A stretch of DNA of 64,000 nt from Paracoccaceae bacterium. GTDB taxonomy: Bacteria > Pseudomonadota > Alphaproteobacteria > Rhodobacterales > Rhodobacteraceae. Each line of letters starts with the position of its first letter. The stretch's first letter is position 1. The stretch covers positions 1-64,000 of the forward strand of contig JASJAU010000006.1 of assembly GCA_030066855.1 (NCBI GenBank), written 5' to 3'. The translations under genes were made by a program, and so were the position numbers. Below, one piece after another: positions 11,878 to 21,945 of the stretch. The notes below the pieces were generated by a model that made no database searches, was not told where the DNA came from, and worked only from the letters and a program-made list of their open reading frames with translations.

Positions 11878-12756
11878 TCAATGCACGCGCTCCAGCGCGC
11901 CATAGAGCCAGAGAAGCGCCGAGGCCGAAGGGTTGTTCGTGTGGTGGCAGAGGTACTGCCAGTCCGTGTCCCGCGCGAGGCGCTGAAGCGCGTCCTTCCG
12001 CTCCGCTAGCCGCTCGAGATAGCGGTCGCGCAGCTCCCCCGCCTTTAGTGTCTCGTGCACCATCGTACCGCCGACGCTCTCAAAGATCGTCCGGCCATCA
12101 TAGGGAAAGGCCTCCTCCTCGGGATCAAGGATTTGGACAAGCGCGCCGTCGATCCCACGGTCCGCTGCCTGGATTAGCGCTTTCTCGACACCAGCGATGT
12201 CGCCCAGAAAGTCGGAAAAGAAGACCGCCCGCGACCGGGCCGGAATGCCGCGCAGCTCGGGCGGCGCGTATTCTTCAGCCTCGGCCGGCTGGGCGAGGCT
12301 GTCGGTGAGGCGCATGAGCTGCAACTGACCGGAGCGCGGCGGCAGACCGGCATTAGAGAGGCCTACCCGCTCCCCGCCTCGAATGAGCAATACGGACAGC
12401 GCCAGCGCCAGCGTGCGCGCCGCGTCCGCCTTGGAGTGCAGCTCCTTGGACGAGGCGAACTCCATCGACTGTCCGCTGTCGACCCAGAGCATGACGGATT
12501 GCGCCGCCTGCCATTCCTTCTCGCGCACGAAGAGCGAGTCGTCAGCGCGCGCAGACCGACGCCAGTCGATCATGCGTGCCTCGTCGCCCGCGTGGCTGGG
12601 CCGGTACTGCCAGAATTGGTCGCCCTGCCCCACGCGCCGCCGCCCGTGCTCGCCCGACATGACCGAAGACGCCAGATGCTCCGCCGCCGCCAGCAAGGGC
12701 GGCAGAGGACCGGCAAGCGTCTCCGCGTCTTGACGAAGGCGGGCGGGCTCTCTCAC
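11878..12756 (-). CDS. DUF58 domain-containing protein
   Basis: GEHGRRRVGQGDQFWQYRPSHAGDEARMIDWRRSARADDSLFVREKEWQ. Confidence 0.9.
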   Translation of the reverse strand: MREPARLRQDAETLAGPLPPLLAAAEHLASSVMSGEHGRRRVGQGDQFWQYRPSHAGDEARMIDWRRSARADDSLFVREKEWQAAQSVMLWVDSGQSMEFASSKELHSKADAARTLALALSVLLIRGGERVGLSNAGLPPRSGQLQLMRLTDSLAQPAEAEEYAPPELRGIPARSRAVFFSDFLGDIAGVEKALIQAADRGIDGALVQILDPEEEAFPYDGRTIFESVGGTMVHETLKAGELRDRYLERLAERKDALQRLARDTDWQYLCHHTNNPSASALLWLYGALERVH

Positions 12757-13760
12757 GCAGCCGCCTCGACCTTTGTGACGTTCTCAGTGACCCGCGTGAT
12801 CACCTCGTCGAGCGAGAGCCCGCGCGCCCGCGCTGCGAAGGTCAGCGCCATCCGGTGGGTCAGAACCGGCGTGGCGAGCGCGGCGACGTCGTCGGCATTG
12901 GGCGCGAGGCGGCCTTCCAGCAAAGCCCGCGCGCGAACGGTCAGCATCAGCGCCTGAGCGGCGCGCGGCCCCGGCCCCCAGCCGACGTTGTCGCGCACCA
13001 CATCCAGCGCGCCAGGCTCATCCGGACGGCAGGCGCGGACCAGATCGAGTATCAATTCCACCACACCCTCGCCGACCGGCATTTGCCGGATCAGGCTCTG
13101 GGCCGCCATCAACTCTTCCGCCGTGAAGACCTGGCTCGACTCCGCCTCCGAGACCCCCGTGGTCGCCATCAGAATGTCCCGCTCGGTGTCGCGATCGGGG
13201 TACGGCACGTCGATCTGCACGAGGAACCGGTCGAGCTGCGCTTCCGGCAGCGGATAGGTTCCCTCCTGCTCGATCGGGTTCTGGGTCGCCAGCACGTGGA
13301 ACGGTTGCGGAAGCGCGTGCGGCGCGCCCGCCACCGTCACCGATTTCTCCTGCATCGCCTGTAGAAGCGCCGACTGCGTCCGGGGGCTCGCGCGGTTGAC
13401 CTCGTCGGCCATCAGAAGCTGACAGAAGATCGGCCCCTCGATGAACTTGAACGCCCGGCTGCCGTCCGCCCCGGTCTCCAGCACTTCGGAGCCCAGAATA
13501 TCGGCCGGCATCAGGTCCGGCGTGAACTGGACCCGCTTGCCGTCGAGGCCGAGGACCGTGGACAGCGTGTCCACGAGGCGCGTCTTTCCGAGCCCCGGAA
13601 GGCCGACCAGAAGGCCGTGACCGCCGCAAAGAATCGCCGACAGCACAAGGTCCACGACCCGCTCCTGCCCGATGAAGCGATGGGTGATGCTTTCCTTCGC
13701 CTCGGCGAGCTTTCCGCCCAGAGCTTCGATATCCGCGACCAAGTCGGCGCCTTCTGCCAT
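12753..13760 (-). CDS. MoxR-family AAA ATPase
   Basis: GLPGLGKTRLVDTLS Walker A; LMADEVNRASPRTQSALLQAMQEKSVT; ATQNPIEQEGTYPLPEAQLDRF. Confidence 0.95.
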   Translation of the reverse strand: MAEGADLVADIEALGGKLAEAKESITHRFIGQERVVDLVLSAILCGGHGLLVGLPGLGKTRLVDTLSTVLGLDGKRVQFTPDLMPADILGSEVLETGADGSRAFKFIEGPIFCQLLMADEVNRASPRTQSALLQAMQEKSVTVAGAPHALPQPFHVLATQNPIEQEGTYPLPEAQLDRFLVQIDVPYPDRDTERDILMATTGVSEAESSQVFTAEELMAAQSLIRQMPVGEGVVELILDLVRACRPDEPGALDVVRDNVGWGPGPRAAQALMLTVRARALLEGRLAPNADDVAALATPVLTHRMALTFAARARGLSLDEVITRVTENVTKVEAAA

Positions 13761-13817
13761 GGCAACTGCTCCTCAAATGCCTATGCTCAGTAGACCGAAG
13801 TATTGCGCAGGGCACAA

Positions 13818-14417
13818 ATGGCAAAAGAGGAAAAGGCACAAAACATCGTGAAGCCGACCGCTGAGGGCATCGCCGCCAGCGCCCGCGCCGCATCGACTCG
13901 CGGATTGCCACCGGTCCACCTCTGGAATCCCCCCGATTGCGGCGATCTGGACATGCGGATCGCCCGCGACGGCACCTGGTTCTACCTCGGCACGCCCATC
14001 GGCCGCCCCGAACTTGTGCGCCTTTTCTCCACCATCCTGAGGAAGGACGGCGACCGCTACGTGCTCGTCACGCCGGTCGAAAAGGTCGGCATCATCGTCG
14101 ACGACGCGCCCTTCGTCGCCGTGGACTTCGAGGCGGCGGGGGAAGGAGCAGAGCAGGACCTCAAGTTCTTCACCAATCTGGGCGACACGGCGGAGGCCGG
14201 TCCCGAACACCCCATCCGCGTGGAGCGCGACCCGGAAACCGGAGAGCCCGCGCCCTACGTTCACATCCGCGCCGATCTGGAGGCGCTGATCGACCGCAAG
14301 AGCTTCTACCGGCTGGTCGAGATCGGCGCCCATGCGGACGTGGACGGCGAAAGCTGGTTCGGGCTCTGGTCCGGCGGGGTCTTCTTCCCGGTCATCCCCT
14401 CCGCCGACCTGCCGTGA
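13818..14417 (+). CDS. DUF1285 domain-containing protein
   Basis: PPVHLWNPPDCGDLDMRIARDGTWFYLGTPIGRPELVRLFSTILRKDG. Confidence 0.9.
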   Translation: MAKEEKAQNIVKPTAEGIAASARAASTRGLPPVHLWNPPDCGDLDMRIARDGTWFYLGTPIGRPELVRLFSTILRKDGDRYVLVTPVEKVGIIVDDAPFVAVDFEAAGEGAEQDLKFFTNLGDTAEAGPEHPIRVERDPETGEPAPYVHIRADLEALIDRKSFYRLVEIGAHADVDGESWFGLWSGGVFFPVIPSADLP

Positions 14418-15187
14418 GGCTCGCCGCGAATCTGGACTGGCTCTTCACCGAACGCCCGTTTCTCGACCGCCCCGCCGCCGCGCGGGAGGCGGAGTTTGAC
14501 GCGGTCGAGGCGCTTTGGACCTACGACACGCCCGCAGCGCGGTTTGCAGAGTCTCTCGAGTCGGCAGGCCTGCCGTGCCTCCTTATCAACACGCCGAAGC
14601 CAGAGGGTGGATGGGGCTTTGCCGCAATCCCCGGCGAGGAGACAGAATTCCGCGCAGGCTTCGAAAAGGCCGTGGCCTATGCACGAACCATCGGCGCGCA
14701 AATGGTTCATGTCATGTCGGGCGCGGCCGAGGGTGACGAGGCCGCTGAGGTTTGGAAAAGGAACATGGCCTGGGCCGCCGCGGAGGCCACTGACCTGACG
14801 CTGACGGTAGAGCCTCTGAACCCGTTCGACGTGCCGGGATACTTCCTGAAAGAAGTCTATCACGCGGCCGCGTTGATCGAAGACGTCGGCGTACCGAACC
14901 TCCGCCTGCAATTCGACGCCTACCACGCCGAGCGCATCCACGGCGACGCGCTCAAGGTCCTCGCCGAGGTCGGAGATCTGGTCGGCCATGTCCAGATCGC
15001 CGGCGCGCCGCATCGGGGGGAGCCCGACACGGGAACGCTTGATCTGACAGCGTTCTTCAAATGCCTTCGCAAACAAGGCTACGACGGCGCGATCAGCGGC
15101 GAGTACCGTCCGAATGGCGCGACCGCCGAGGGTCTGGGCTGGATGAAGATGGCCCGGGCTGTGTTTTCCGACACTCCTGACACATAG
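14414..15187 (+). CDS. hyi: Hydroxypyruvate isomerase-like TIM-barrel sugar isomerase
   Basis: GTG start overlapping the DUF1285 stop (GTGA); LTVEPLNPFDVPGYFL, LQFDAYHAERIHGD, GHVQIAGAPHRGEPDTG, GYDGAISGEYRP. Confidence 0.85.
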   Translation: MRLAANLDWLFTERPFLDRPAAAREAEFDAVEALWTYDTPAARFAESLESAGLPCLLINTPKPEGGWGFAAIPGEETEFRAGFEKAVAYARTIGAQMVHVMSGAAEGDEAAEVWKRNMAWAAAEATDLTLTVEPLNPFDVPGYFLKEVYHAAALIEDVGVPNLRLQFDAYHAERIHGDALKVLAEVGDLVGHVQIAGAPHRGEPDTGTLDLTAFFKCLRKQGYDGAISGEYRPNGATAEGLGWMKMARAVFSDTPDT

Positions 15188-15232
15188 CTGTCAGGAGAGG
15201 TGTGCGAAGAAAGGTCATTCGTTTCTGAAAGG

Positions 15233-15622
15233 ATGACCGACATGAGCTTCGCCCCCGACAATTCCGTCGTTTGGATGGAAATCCCCGTCCGCGACATCGA
15301 CCGCGGAATAGAATTCTACAAGACCGTCTTCGCCTACGACCTGAAACGCGACGATACCGGCCCCAACCCAATGGCCTACTTGCCGACCAAAGACGGCGGC
15401 GGCGTCTCCGGCCATCTCTATCCAGGCGAACCCGCCGCACCCGGCGCCGGCTCGACGATCCACCTTCTTGTCCCCGACTCGCTCGAAGAGACGGCGGAAC
15501 GTTGCGAGAAGGCGGGCGGCACGGTTAAATCCGACCCGATACCGCTGCCCATGGGAAGGTTTCAGTACATGCTCGACCCGGACGGCAATTCCATCGGGAT
15601 GTTCGAGGCCGCGAAAGGATAG
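15233..15622 (+). CDS. VOC family (glyoxalase/bleomycin-resistance-like) protein
   Basis: VVWMEIPVRDIDRGIEFYKTVF...YMLDPDGNSIGMFE. Confidence 0.85.
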   Translation: MTDMSFAPDNSVVWMEIPVRDIDRGIEFYKTVFAYDLKRDDTGPNPMAYLPTKDGGGVSGHLYPGEPAAPGAGSTIHLLVPDSLEETAERCEKAGGTVKSDPIPLPMGRFQYMLDPDGNSIGMFEAAKG

Positions 15623-15624
15623 GC

Positions 15625-16329
15625 ATGCGCCGCGCCGACCGCCTGTTCCAGATCGTTCAGTACCTTCGGGGCGGCCGGCTCACCACCGCTCGGCAATTGG
15701 CCGAGAGGCTCGAAGTCAGCGAGCGCACCATCTACCGCGACATCGCCGACCTCATCGGCTCCGGCGTGCCCATCGATGGTGAGGCCGGGGTCGGCTACCT
15801 CATGCGCGAAGGCTTCGACCTCCCTCCTCTCATGTTCACTCGCAATGAGATCGTGGCCCTCGTGGCCGGTGCGCGTCTGATCCGCGCCTGGGGCGGCGCG
15901 GCGATGGCGTCGGCCGCCGAAGAGGCGCTGGTGAAGATCAGCGCGGTGCTTCCGGAGGAGGAAAAGGCCCGGGCAGCCTCGGTGCGGGTTCACGCTTTCC
16001 AGATGCCGGAGCTTGACGCGGACACACGGCGGCGCCTCGACGTGCTCGAGCATTCCGCCGAGAATCGTCGAAAAATCGCGATCGCCTACGAGGCTGAGAG
16101 CGGCGCGCGAACGGAAAGAACGGTGCGGCCGCTCGGCCTCTGGTTCTGGGGCAAGGTCTGGACGCTGGTCGGCTGGTGCGAGCTTAGGGAGGATTTCCGC
16201 ATGTTCCGCGCTGACCGCATCCGGTCGCTGGAGGACGCCGGTTCGTTTCGCGACGAGCGCGGCAAACGGCTGCAGGACTTCTATGCCACCGCGCCACGGC
16301 CGCCTGACCTTCAGCCTCCGCTAGGCTGA
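15625..16329 (+). CDS. HTH-11/WYL domain (YafY-like) transcriptional regulator
   Basis: RADRLFQIVQYLRGGRLTTARQLAERLEVSERTIYRDIADLIGSGVPIDGEAGVGY; WYL-like core RPLGLWFWGKVWTLVGWCELREDFRMFRADRI. Confidence 0.9.
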   Translation: MRRADRLFQIVQYLRGGRLTTARQLAERLEVSERTIYRDIADLIGSGVPIDGEAGVGYLMREGFDLPPLMFTRNEIVALVAGARLIRAWGGAAMASAAEEALVKISAVLPEEEKARAASVRVHAFQMPELDADTRRRLDVLEHSAENRRKIAIAYEAESGARTERTVRPLGLWFWGKVWTLVGWCELREDFRMFRADRIRSLEDAGSFRDERGKRLQDFYATAPRPPDLQPPLG

Positions 16330-16905
16330 CGGCACCCGCCCCCGCCGGTCGCCCCTAAGGTTGGCGTAGAGCACATGGTTTCGCCAGCGCCCGTTGATCT
16401 GCAGGTAGCTCTGCGCGACGCCCTCGTACTTATACCCGCATTTCTCCAATAGCCCGCGCGAGGCCGCGTTCTCAGGCAGGCAAGCGCTTTCCAACCGGCT
16501 GAGATCGAGGACCTCGAAGGCGTGGTGGACGAGCGCGAAAAGCGCCTCGCGCATGTAACCCTCCCGCGCGAAAGGCGCGCCGATCCAATACCCGATGGTG
16601 CCCGCCTGCGCCGGCCCGCGCCGGATGTTGTCGAGCGTGATCGCGCCCAGAAGCACCTTGTCGGAGCGCCGCTCCATGAAAAGCGGCAGGGCGGTTCCTT
16701 GCGCGATGGACCGGTTGGCCCAGTAGACTCGGTTCACGAAGGCTTTGCGTGTCAGATGGTCGGTGGACCAGGACGGCTCCCAGGGCTTGAGGAAATCCTC
16801 ACTTTTCGACCTCAGCGCCGCCCAAGTCCGGAAATCGGTATGGACGGGCGGGCGGAGAATCATCCGTTCGGTGTCGATCCGGACTTTGCCCCGCCTCCGG
16901 AGCAT
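16321..16905 (-). CDS. RimJ/RimL-type GNAT N-acetyltransferase
   Basis: IDTERMILRPPVHTDF; GYWIGAPFAREGYMREAL; CLPENAASRGLLEKCGY. Confidence 0.9.
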   Translation of the reverse strand: MLRRRGKVRIDTERMILRPPVHTDFRTWAALRSKSEDFLKPWEPSWSTDHLTRKAFVNRVYWANRSIAQGTALPLFMERRSDKVLLGAITLDNIRRGPAQAGTIGYWIGAPFAREGYMREALFALVHHAFEVLDLSRLESACLPENAASRGLLEKCGYKYEGVAQSYLQINGRWRNHVLYANLRGDRRGRVPSA

Positions 16906-18167
16906 CAGGCGGCCAGCCTCTCCGCCAGCCGGTCCAGTCCGGGCGCTGCCTTGACCGGACCGTAAAGCGCCAGTGCGGGGGCGCCAGAGGCTGCCAGACC
17001 GGCTGCGAAATCGCGCACGTCGCCTGTGGTAACGGCGTCGATATGCGAAACCGTCTCCTCGATCGGCGGCACCCGGTCCCAGATCGCGAGGAGCCGCGCC
17101 AGCCGCTCGGCCCGGGAGGACGGGCTTTCCAGCCCCATCAGCAAGCCCGCCTTCATCTGCGCACGCGCCCGCGCGACTTCCGACGGGGTCATGTCACCGG
17201 CGGCGCGTTTCAATTCGTCGATTGTCAGGTTGGCGAGCTCTCCAACCTCCTCGTGGCTCGTGCCTGCATAGACCGTCATCAGGCCGCTGTCGGAATAGGC
17301 GCCGGTTTGCGCGAAGACGGTGTAGCAAAGCCCGCGCTTCTCCCGCGCCTCCTGAAACAGGCGGGAGGACATTCCGCCGCCAAAGGCCGTCGAGAAGATC
17401 TGCGCCGTCCAGATCGCCTCCTCACGATAGCCGGGAGTCTCGAAAGCCAGAGCAAAATGCGCCTGCTCCAGCCCCTTCTCAACCCGCCGCTCGCCGCCCT
17501 TGAATGAGGCAGGCTCCACGAGACCGCCATCATGAGCGGTCAGATGCGCGAAGGCGCTCTCGGCCGAGCGGACCACGGCGTCGTGATCTACCGCGCCCGC
17601 CGCCGCCACGATGATGTTGCCCGGCGCGTAGCGCTCGGCGACGAAGCCCGAAAGGTCGGTCGCGCCGAAGCTCTCCACGCACGATGCCGGACCGAGGATG
17701 GTCCGCCCGAGCGGCTGGTTGGGAAAGGCGGTCTCCTGAAGCCAGTCGAAGATGATGTCGTCAGGCGTGTCGAGCGCCTGTCCGATCTCCTGCAGGATGA
17801 CATGCCGTTCAACCTCGATCTCGTGCGGGTCGAAGACCGGGTTCAGCACGATGTCGGAAATCACATCAAGCGCCAGACCTACATCCTCCGCCAGAATCCG
17901 GGCGTAGTAGGCGGTCATCTCGCGCGAGGTATAGGCGTTGATGTAGCCGCCCACGTCCTCGATCGCCTCAGCGATCTGCAGGGCGCTCCGCGTCTCAGTC
18001 CCTTTGAACGCCATGTGCTCCAGGAAATGCGCGATGCCGTTCTGTTCGGCCCGCTCATGCCGGCCGCCGGCGTTCACCCAGACACCGACCGAGGCCGACT
18101 GAAGCCCCGGCATATGTTCGGTCACGACGCGCACGCCGTTCGCCATGCGATGAAGCTCGACCGTCAC
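16905..18167 (-). CDS. M16 family (pitrilysin/MPP-like) peptidase
   Basis: HERAEQNGIAHFLEHMAFKGT (HxxEH). Confidence 0.95.
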   Translation of the reverse strand: MTVELHRMANGVRVVTEHMPGLQSASVGVWVNAGGRHERAEQNGIAHFLEHMAFKGTETRSALQIAEAIEDVGGYINAYTSREMTAYYARILAEDVGLALDVISDIVLNPVFDPHEIEVERHVILQEIGQALDTPDDIIFDWLQETAFPNQPLGRTILGPASCVESFGATDLSGFVAERYAPGNIIVAAAGAVDHDAVVRSAESAFAHLTAHDGGLVEPASFKGGERRVEKGLEQAHFALAFETPGYREEAIWTAQIFSTAFGGGMSSRLFQEAREKRGLCYTVFAQTGAYSDSGLMTVYAGTSHEEVGELANLTIDELKRAAGDMTPSEVARARAQMKAGLLMGLESPSSRAERLARLLAIWDRVPPIEETVSHIDAVTTGDVRDFAAGLAASGAPALALYGPVKAAPGLDRLAERLAA

Positions 18168-19561
18168 GTTCGGCGCGTCTCCCGTATCACCCCTTCGATC
18201 CTTGCGAGGTCATTGGGGACCCGCGTGATCCGTTCCGATCGCTCATACAGATCCGCCATCCGCTTTGGAAGAGGCGGGCGGACAGCTGTCGCGGCCTCGA
18301 CCGCGTCCGGGAATTTGGCCGGATGCGCCGTGGCAAGCGTGATCATGGGCGTGGACGGCGCGCGCGCCGCGTGAGCGTCGCCCACATGCACTCCGACGGC
18401 GGTGTGGGGGCACAGAAGCTCGCCCCGATCCGCCAGATTGCGCGTGATCTCGGCAGACGTCGTCACCTCGTTCGCCGTGCCGCTGTCGTAATGGCTGCGG
18501 AGAGCGGTGATCGCGTTCTCGGACACCCGGAAACCGCCCTCGCCCGCCAGCTCCCGCATCAGCCCGGCAATCGCCGCGTCGTCCTTGTCATGGGCCCAAA
18601 AGAGCGCCCGTTCGAAGTTTGAGGAGACCTCGATATCCATCGACGGGCTGATCGATGGGGACACGCCGCGCTTTGTGTACTCTCCGCTTTCGAGACAGCG
18701 GTGCAGAATGTCGTTCTGGTTCGTCGCAATCACCAGCCGGTCGATGGGCAGCCCCATCTCCTTGGCGATGAAGCCCGCGAAGATGTCTCCGAAGTTGCCC
18801 GTGGGCACCGTGAAGCTGACTTGCCGAGCAGGCGCGCCCAATGAGACCGCCGACGAGAAGTAATAGACGACCTGCGCCAGCACACGCGCCCAGTTGATCG
18901 AATTGACCGCCGCCAGCCCGACCTCGTCCCGAAAGTCGAAGTCGTTGAACATGTCCTTCAGCCGCGCCTGGCAATCGTCGAAGTCGCCCTCGACGGCGAG
19001 CGCGTGGACGTTCGACTCGGACGGCGTGGTCATCTGCCGCCGCTGCACCTCGCTCACGCGCCCGTGCGGGTACATGATGAAGACGTCGACGTTGTCGAGG
19101 CCCTTGAACGCCTCGATCGCCGCGCTCCCGGTGTCGCCGCTCGTCGCGCCGACGATGGTGATCCGCTTGCCCGACCGCGCCAGCGCCGTCTGGAACATCT
19201 GGCCGATCATCTGCATCGCGAAGTCTTTGAAGGCCAGGGTCGGCCCGTGGAACAGCTCCAGAAGGAAGTGGTTCGCGTCGAGCTGTACCAGCGGCGCCCG
19301 GGCGTCATGACCGAAAGTGGCGTAGGCCCGCTCGATGATCCCGCGGAATTCTTCGTCGGCGAACGTGTCGCCCACGAAGGGGCGCATGACGCGATAAGCC
19401 AGCTCCTCATAAGACAGCCCCGCCAGCGCGGCGATCTCGTCCGCCGTCATCGCAGGCACTGTCTCGGGCACATAGAGCCCGCCGTCCCGGGCCAGCCCGG
19501 TCAGCATCGCCTCTTCGAAACTCAGAACCGGAGCCTGCCCCCGGGTGGATACGTATCTCAT
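18164..19561 (-). CDS. thrC: Threonine synthase
   Basis: MRYVSTRGQAPVLSFEEAMLTGLARDGGLYVPE; FHGPTLAFKDFAMQ; TSGDTGSAA. Confidence 0.95.
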   Translation of the reverse strand: MRYVSTRGQAPVLSFEEAMLTGLARDGGLYVPETVPAMTADEIAALAGLSYEELAYRVMRPFVGDTFADEEFRGIIERAYATFGHDARAPLVQLDANHFLLELFHGPTLAFKDFAMQMIGQMFQTALARSGKRITIVGATSGDTGSAAIEAFKGLDNVDVFIMYPHGRVSEVQRRQMTTPSESNVHALAVEGDFDDCQARLKDMFNDFDFRDEVGLAAVNSINWARVLAQVVYYFSSAVSLGAPARQVSFTVPTGNFGDIFAGFIAKEMGLPIDRLVIATNQNDILHRCLESGEYTKRGVSPSISPSMDIEVSSNFERALFWAHDKDDAAIAGLMRELAGEGGFRVSENAITALRSHYDSGTANEVTTSAEITRNLADRGELLCPHTAVGVHVGDAHAARAPSTPMITLATAHPAKFPDAVEAATAVRPPLPKRMADLYERSERITRVPNDLARIEGVIRETRRT

Positions 19562-20244
19562 GCCTCGCCCTCTGGCCTTCGGCGCCTCATACGCCAAAGA
19601 AAAAACGCCGTCATCCCCGCCCAGACCGTCGCCAGTCCGAACCACTGGATCGCATAGCCAAGGTGATCGTTGGGAATCCCGCTCGAATCGACTGGCAAGG
19701 GCGTCGCGCGAGGGTCCGTTCCCGACACGGTACGGGCGATGACCAGTACTGGCTCAGCGCCCAGCGCCTCTGCCATGCGCGGCACATCGCGGGCGAACCA
19801 GATGCCCGCCGCCAGATCGGGTTCCGGCGTGAAGCGGTCGACCTCCTCCGGCCAGTGCAGGTTGCCTGTGACGGTCATTGCAGTCGCCGGGCGCCCCGCA
19901 TTCTTTTCCGTTGTCCAGATGTAGCCCTCGTCCACCATGATACGGCGTCCGTGGTCGGTCTCAAACGCCGATATCACCCGGTACCCCGCCCCCGACGCCT
20001 TCGTGGAGACCAGAACGTTCAATTCCTCGCCCACGGTCCTTCCTTCGATCCGAACCGGCAGATACCGGTCAGCATCCACCACCGGTCTTTCCGGCAAAGC
20101 GACCGGCGCCGCGACGATCCGGGCGTCGATCTCGGCCAGAATCGCCTCCTTCCACGCCAGCCTCTGCAACTGCCAAACCCCGAGCGATATCAGCACGCCG
20201 GTCCCGGCGATCCCGAAGATCAGGGGCAGAAGGAAACGGCGCAT
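19558..20244 (-). CDS. surf1: SURF1 family cytochrome oxidase assembly protein
   Basis: LGVWQLQRLAWKEAILAEIDAR; NDHLGYAIQWFGLATVW. Confidence 0.9.
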   Translation of the reverse strand: MRRFLLPLIFGIAGTGVLISLGVWQLQRLAWKEAILAEIDARIVAAPVALPERPVVDADRYLPVRIEGRTVGEELNVLVSTKASGAGYRVISAFETDHGRRIMVDEGYIWTTEKNAGRPATAMTVTGNLHWPEEVDRFTPEPDLAAGIWFARDVPRMAEALGAEPVLVIARTVSGTDPRATPLPVDSSGIPNDHLGYAIQWFGLATVWAGMTAFFLWRMRRRRPEGEA

Positions 20245-20261
20245 CGCAGGCCTCTCAAGGG

Positions 20262-20289
20262 AAAAGGCGCGAGGTGTCCCCGCGCCTTT
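20262..20289 (-). terminator. Intrinsic terminator 3' of coxIII
   Basis: AAAGGCGCG ... CGCGCCTTTT inverted repeat with T run on the minus strand. Confidence 0.6.
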
Positions 20290-20318
20290 CGGTCAGTCGC
20301 TTTGTTGAATGGCGCGGC

Positions 20319-21125
20319 TCACGCGCCCCAGATGTAGATCGAGGCGAACAAGAAAAGCCAGACCACATCCACGAAGTGCCAATACCAGGCCGCGGCTTCA
20401 AAACCGACATGCTTCTCGGGCGTGAAGTGCCCGGCCCTAAGACGCAGGTAGCATACAAACAGGAAGATCGTGCCAATGATCACATGCGCTCCGTGAAAGC
20501 CGGTCGCCATAAAGAAGTTCGCGCCATAGATGTTGCCGGAAAACCCGAACGCCGCGTGGCTGTACTCGTAAGCTTGAAATGCGGTGAAGAGCACGCCCAG
20601 CAAGATGGCGATGATCAGACCGTTCGCCATATCCCTGCGGTTGTTCTCATGCACGATCGCATGGTGCGCCCAGGTGGCTGCGGCGCCCGAGCAGAGGAGG
20701 ATAAGCGTATTCACGAGAGGAAGATGCCAAGGGTCAAAAGTCTCGATGCCAACTGGCGGCCAAGGGCCATCAATAGCCGGGCTGAGACCGCCGGGGTCCA
20801 TCGGATACAGCGCGTGCTTGAAAAAGCTCCAGAACCACGCCGAGAAGAACATGATCTCGGACATGATGAACATTATAAAGCCGTAGCGCAGGCCGAGCCG
20901 GACAACCGGCGTGTGATCGCCGGCTTTCGATTCCGCGACCACGTCCGACCACCAGGCAAACATGACGTATGCAACGCCGACCAGCCCGATGAAGAAGAGG
21001 AACGGCGTGACGCCGTGCATCCACAAGACCGCCCCGAATAACATCGTGAAGCCCGAAACGGCCCCAACGAAAGGCCAGATCGAGGGATCGAGGATGTGGT
21101 AGTCGTGGTTCTTTACATGCGCCAT
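20319..21125 (-). CDS. ctaE: Cytochrome c oxidase subunit III
   Basis: [48 protein letters not shown]. Confidence 0.97.
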   Translation of the reverse strand: MAHVKNHDYHILDPSIWPFVGAVSGFTMLFGAVLWMHGVTPFLFFIGLVGVAYVMFAWWSDVVAESKAGDHTPVVRLGLRYGFIMFIMSEIMFFSAWFWSFFKHALYPMDPGGLSPAIDGPWPPVGIETFDPWHLPLVNTLILLCSGAAATWAHHAIVHENNRRDMANGLIIAILLGVLFTAFQAYEYSHAAFGFSGNIYGANFFMATGFHGAHVIIGTIFLFVCYLRLRAGHFTPEKHVGFEAAAWYWHFVDVVWLFLFASIYIWGA

Positions 21126-21148
21126 GTCGATCGTCCCCTTGGCGGTTC

Positions 21149-21758
21149 TTAGTTCAGGTCTTGCTGGTCCGGCACCTTATCCAGACTGGCCTGCTGCTCA
21201 AGGTAATCCTCGGGCAGGTCCGTCTTGTGGAAGGTATAGGACAGCGTGATGGTTTTGGCGTACTTCGCGTCCGGATCGTCAAGGATCTCTGGCTCGACGA
21301 AGAAATTGACGGGCATCGTCACCCGCTCGCCGGGTTGAAGCACCTGCATCTCGAAGCAGAAGCAGTGAATCTTGGAAAAGAACGCGCCCGCAGCGAAGGG
21401 CGCGACATTGAAGCTCGCCGTGCCTGCGATCGCCCGGTCGGTCGGGTTGTAGGCCTCGTAGAAAGCGAGCCCCTCCTCGCCGATGCGGATCGTCATCTCG
21501 CGCTCGACGGGCTTGAACTCCCAAGGCATGTCCGAGGCTTTCGAGGCGTCGAATCGCACAACGACTGTCTGCTCTAGCGGCTCGTCCATGGCGGCTTCGG
21601 CCACGTCGGTCGCGCCGCCCCAGCCGGTCACCCGGCAGAACCAGTCGTAGAGCGGCACCGACGCCCAAGCGAGAGAGCCCATGAAGACGACCACGCCCAC
21701 AAGCTGAAGAACCGTCTTGTTCTTCGGGTCCATCGGGGTCTTGGTCGTGTCGGTCATT
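21149..21758 (-). CDS. ctaG: Cytochrome c oxidase assembly protein CtaG/Cox11
   Basis: [34 protein letters not shown] copper motif; start MTDTTKTP. Confidence 0.95.
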
Positions 21759-21945
21759 GCCCCTCCCCGGCGGGAACCATCTCCATGCGCGGCGCGTGAT
21801 CGAAGGCTTGCATCGAGTCCCCTCGCTGCACTTTGACCACGGTGAGCCCAAAGACCACTGCGATTAAGAACACAAGCGTCAGCGCCACGCCAACGTTCCG
21901 CGAGAACCGGCGCTGGTGGATTTCGTGGGTTGCCTTCAGACCCAT
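21754..21945 (-). CDS. Small single-TM protein in the cox cluster (CoxF-like)
   Basis: 63 aa, one TM segment, between ctaB and ctaG with overlapping starts and stops. Confidence 0.75.
   Translation of the reverse strand: MGLKATHEIHQRRFSRNVGVALTLVFLIAVVFGLTVVKVQRGDSMQAFDHAPRMEMVPAGEGQ

Noticed and set aside
13937-15187. 416-aa version of the hydroxypyruvate isomerase ORF
   Set aside because: The first 159 codons overlap DUF1285 in another frame; a GTG at 14414 overlapping the DUF1285 stop is the plausible start.
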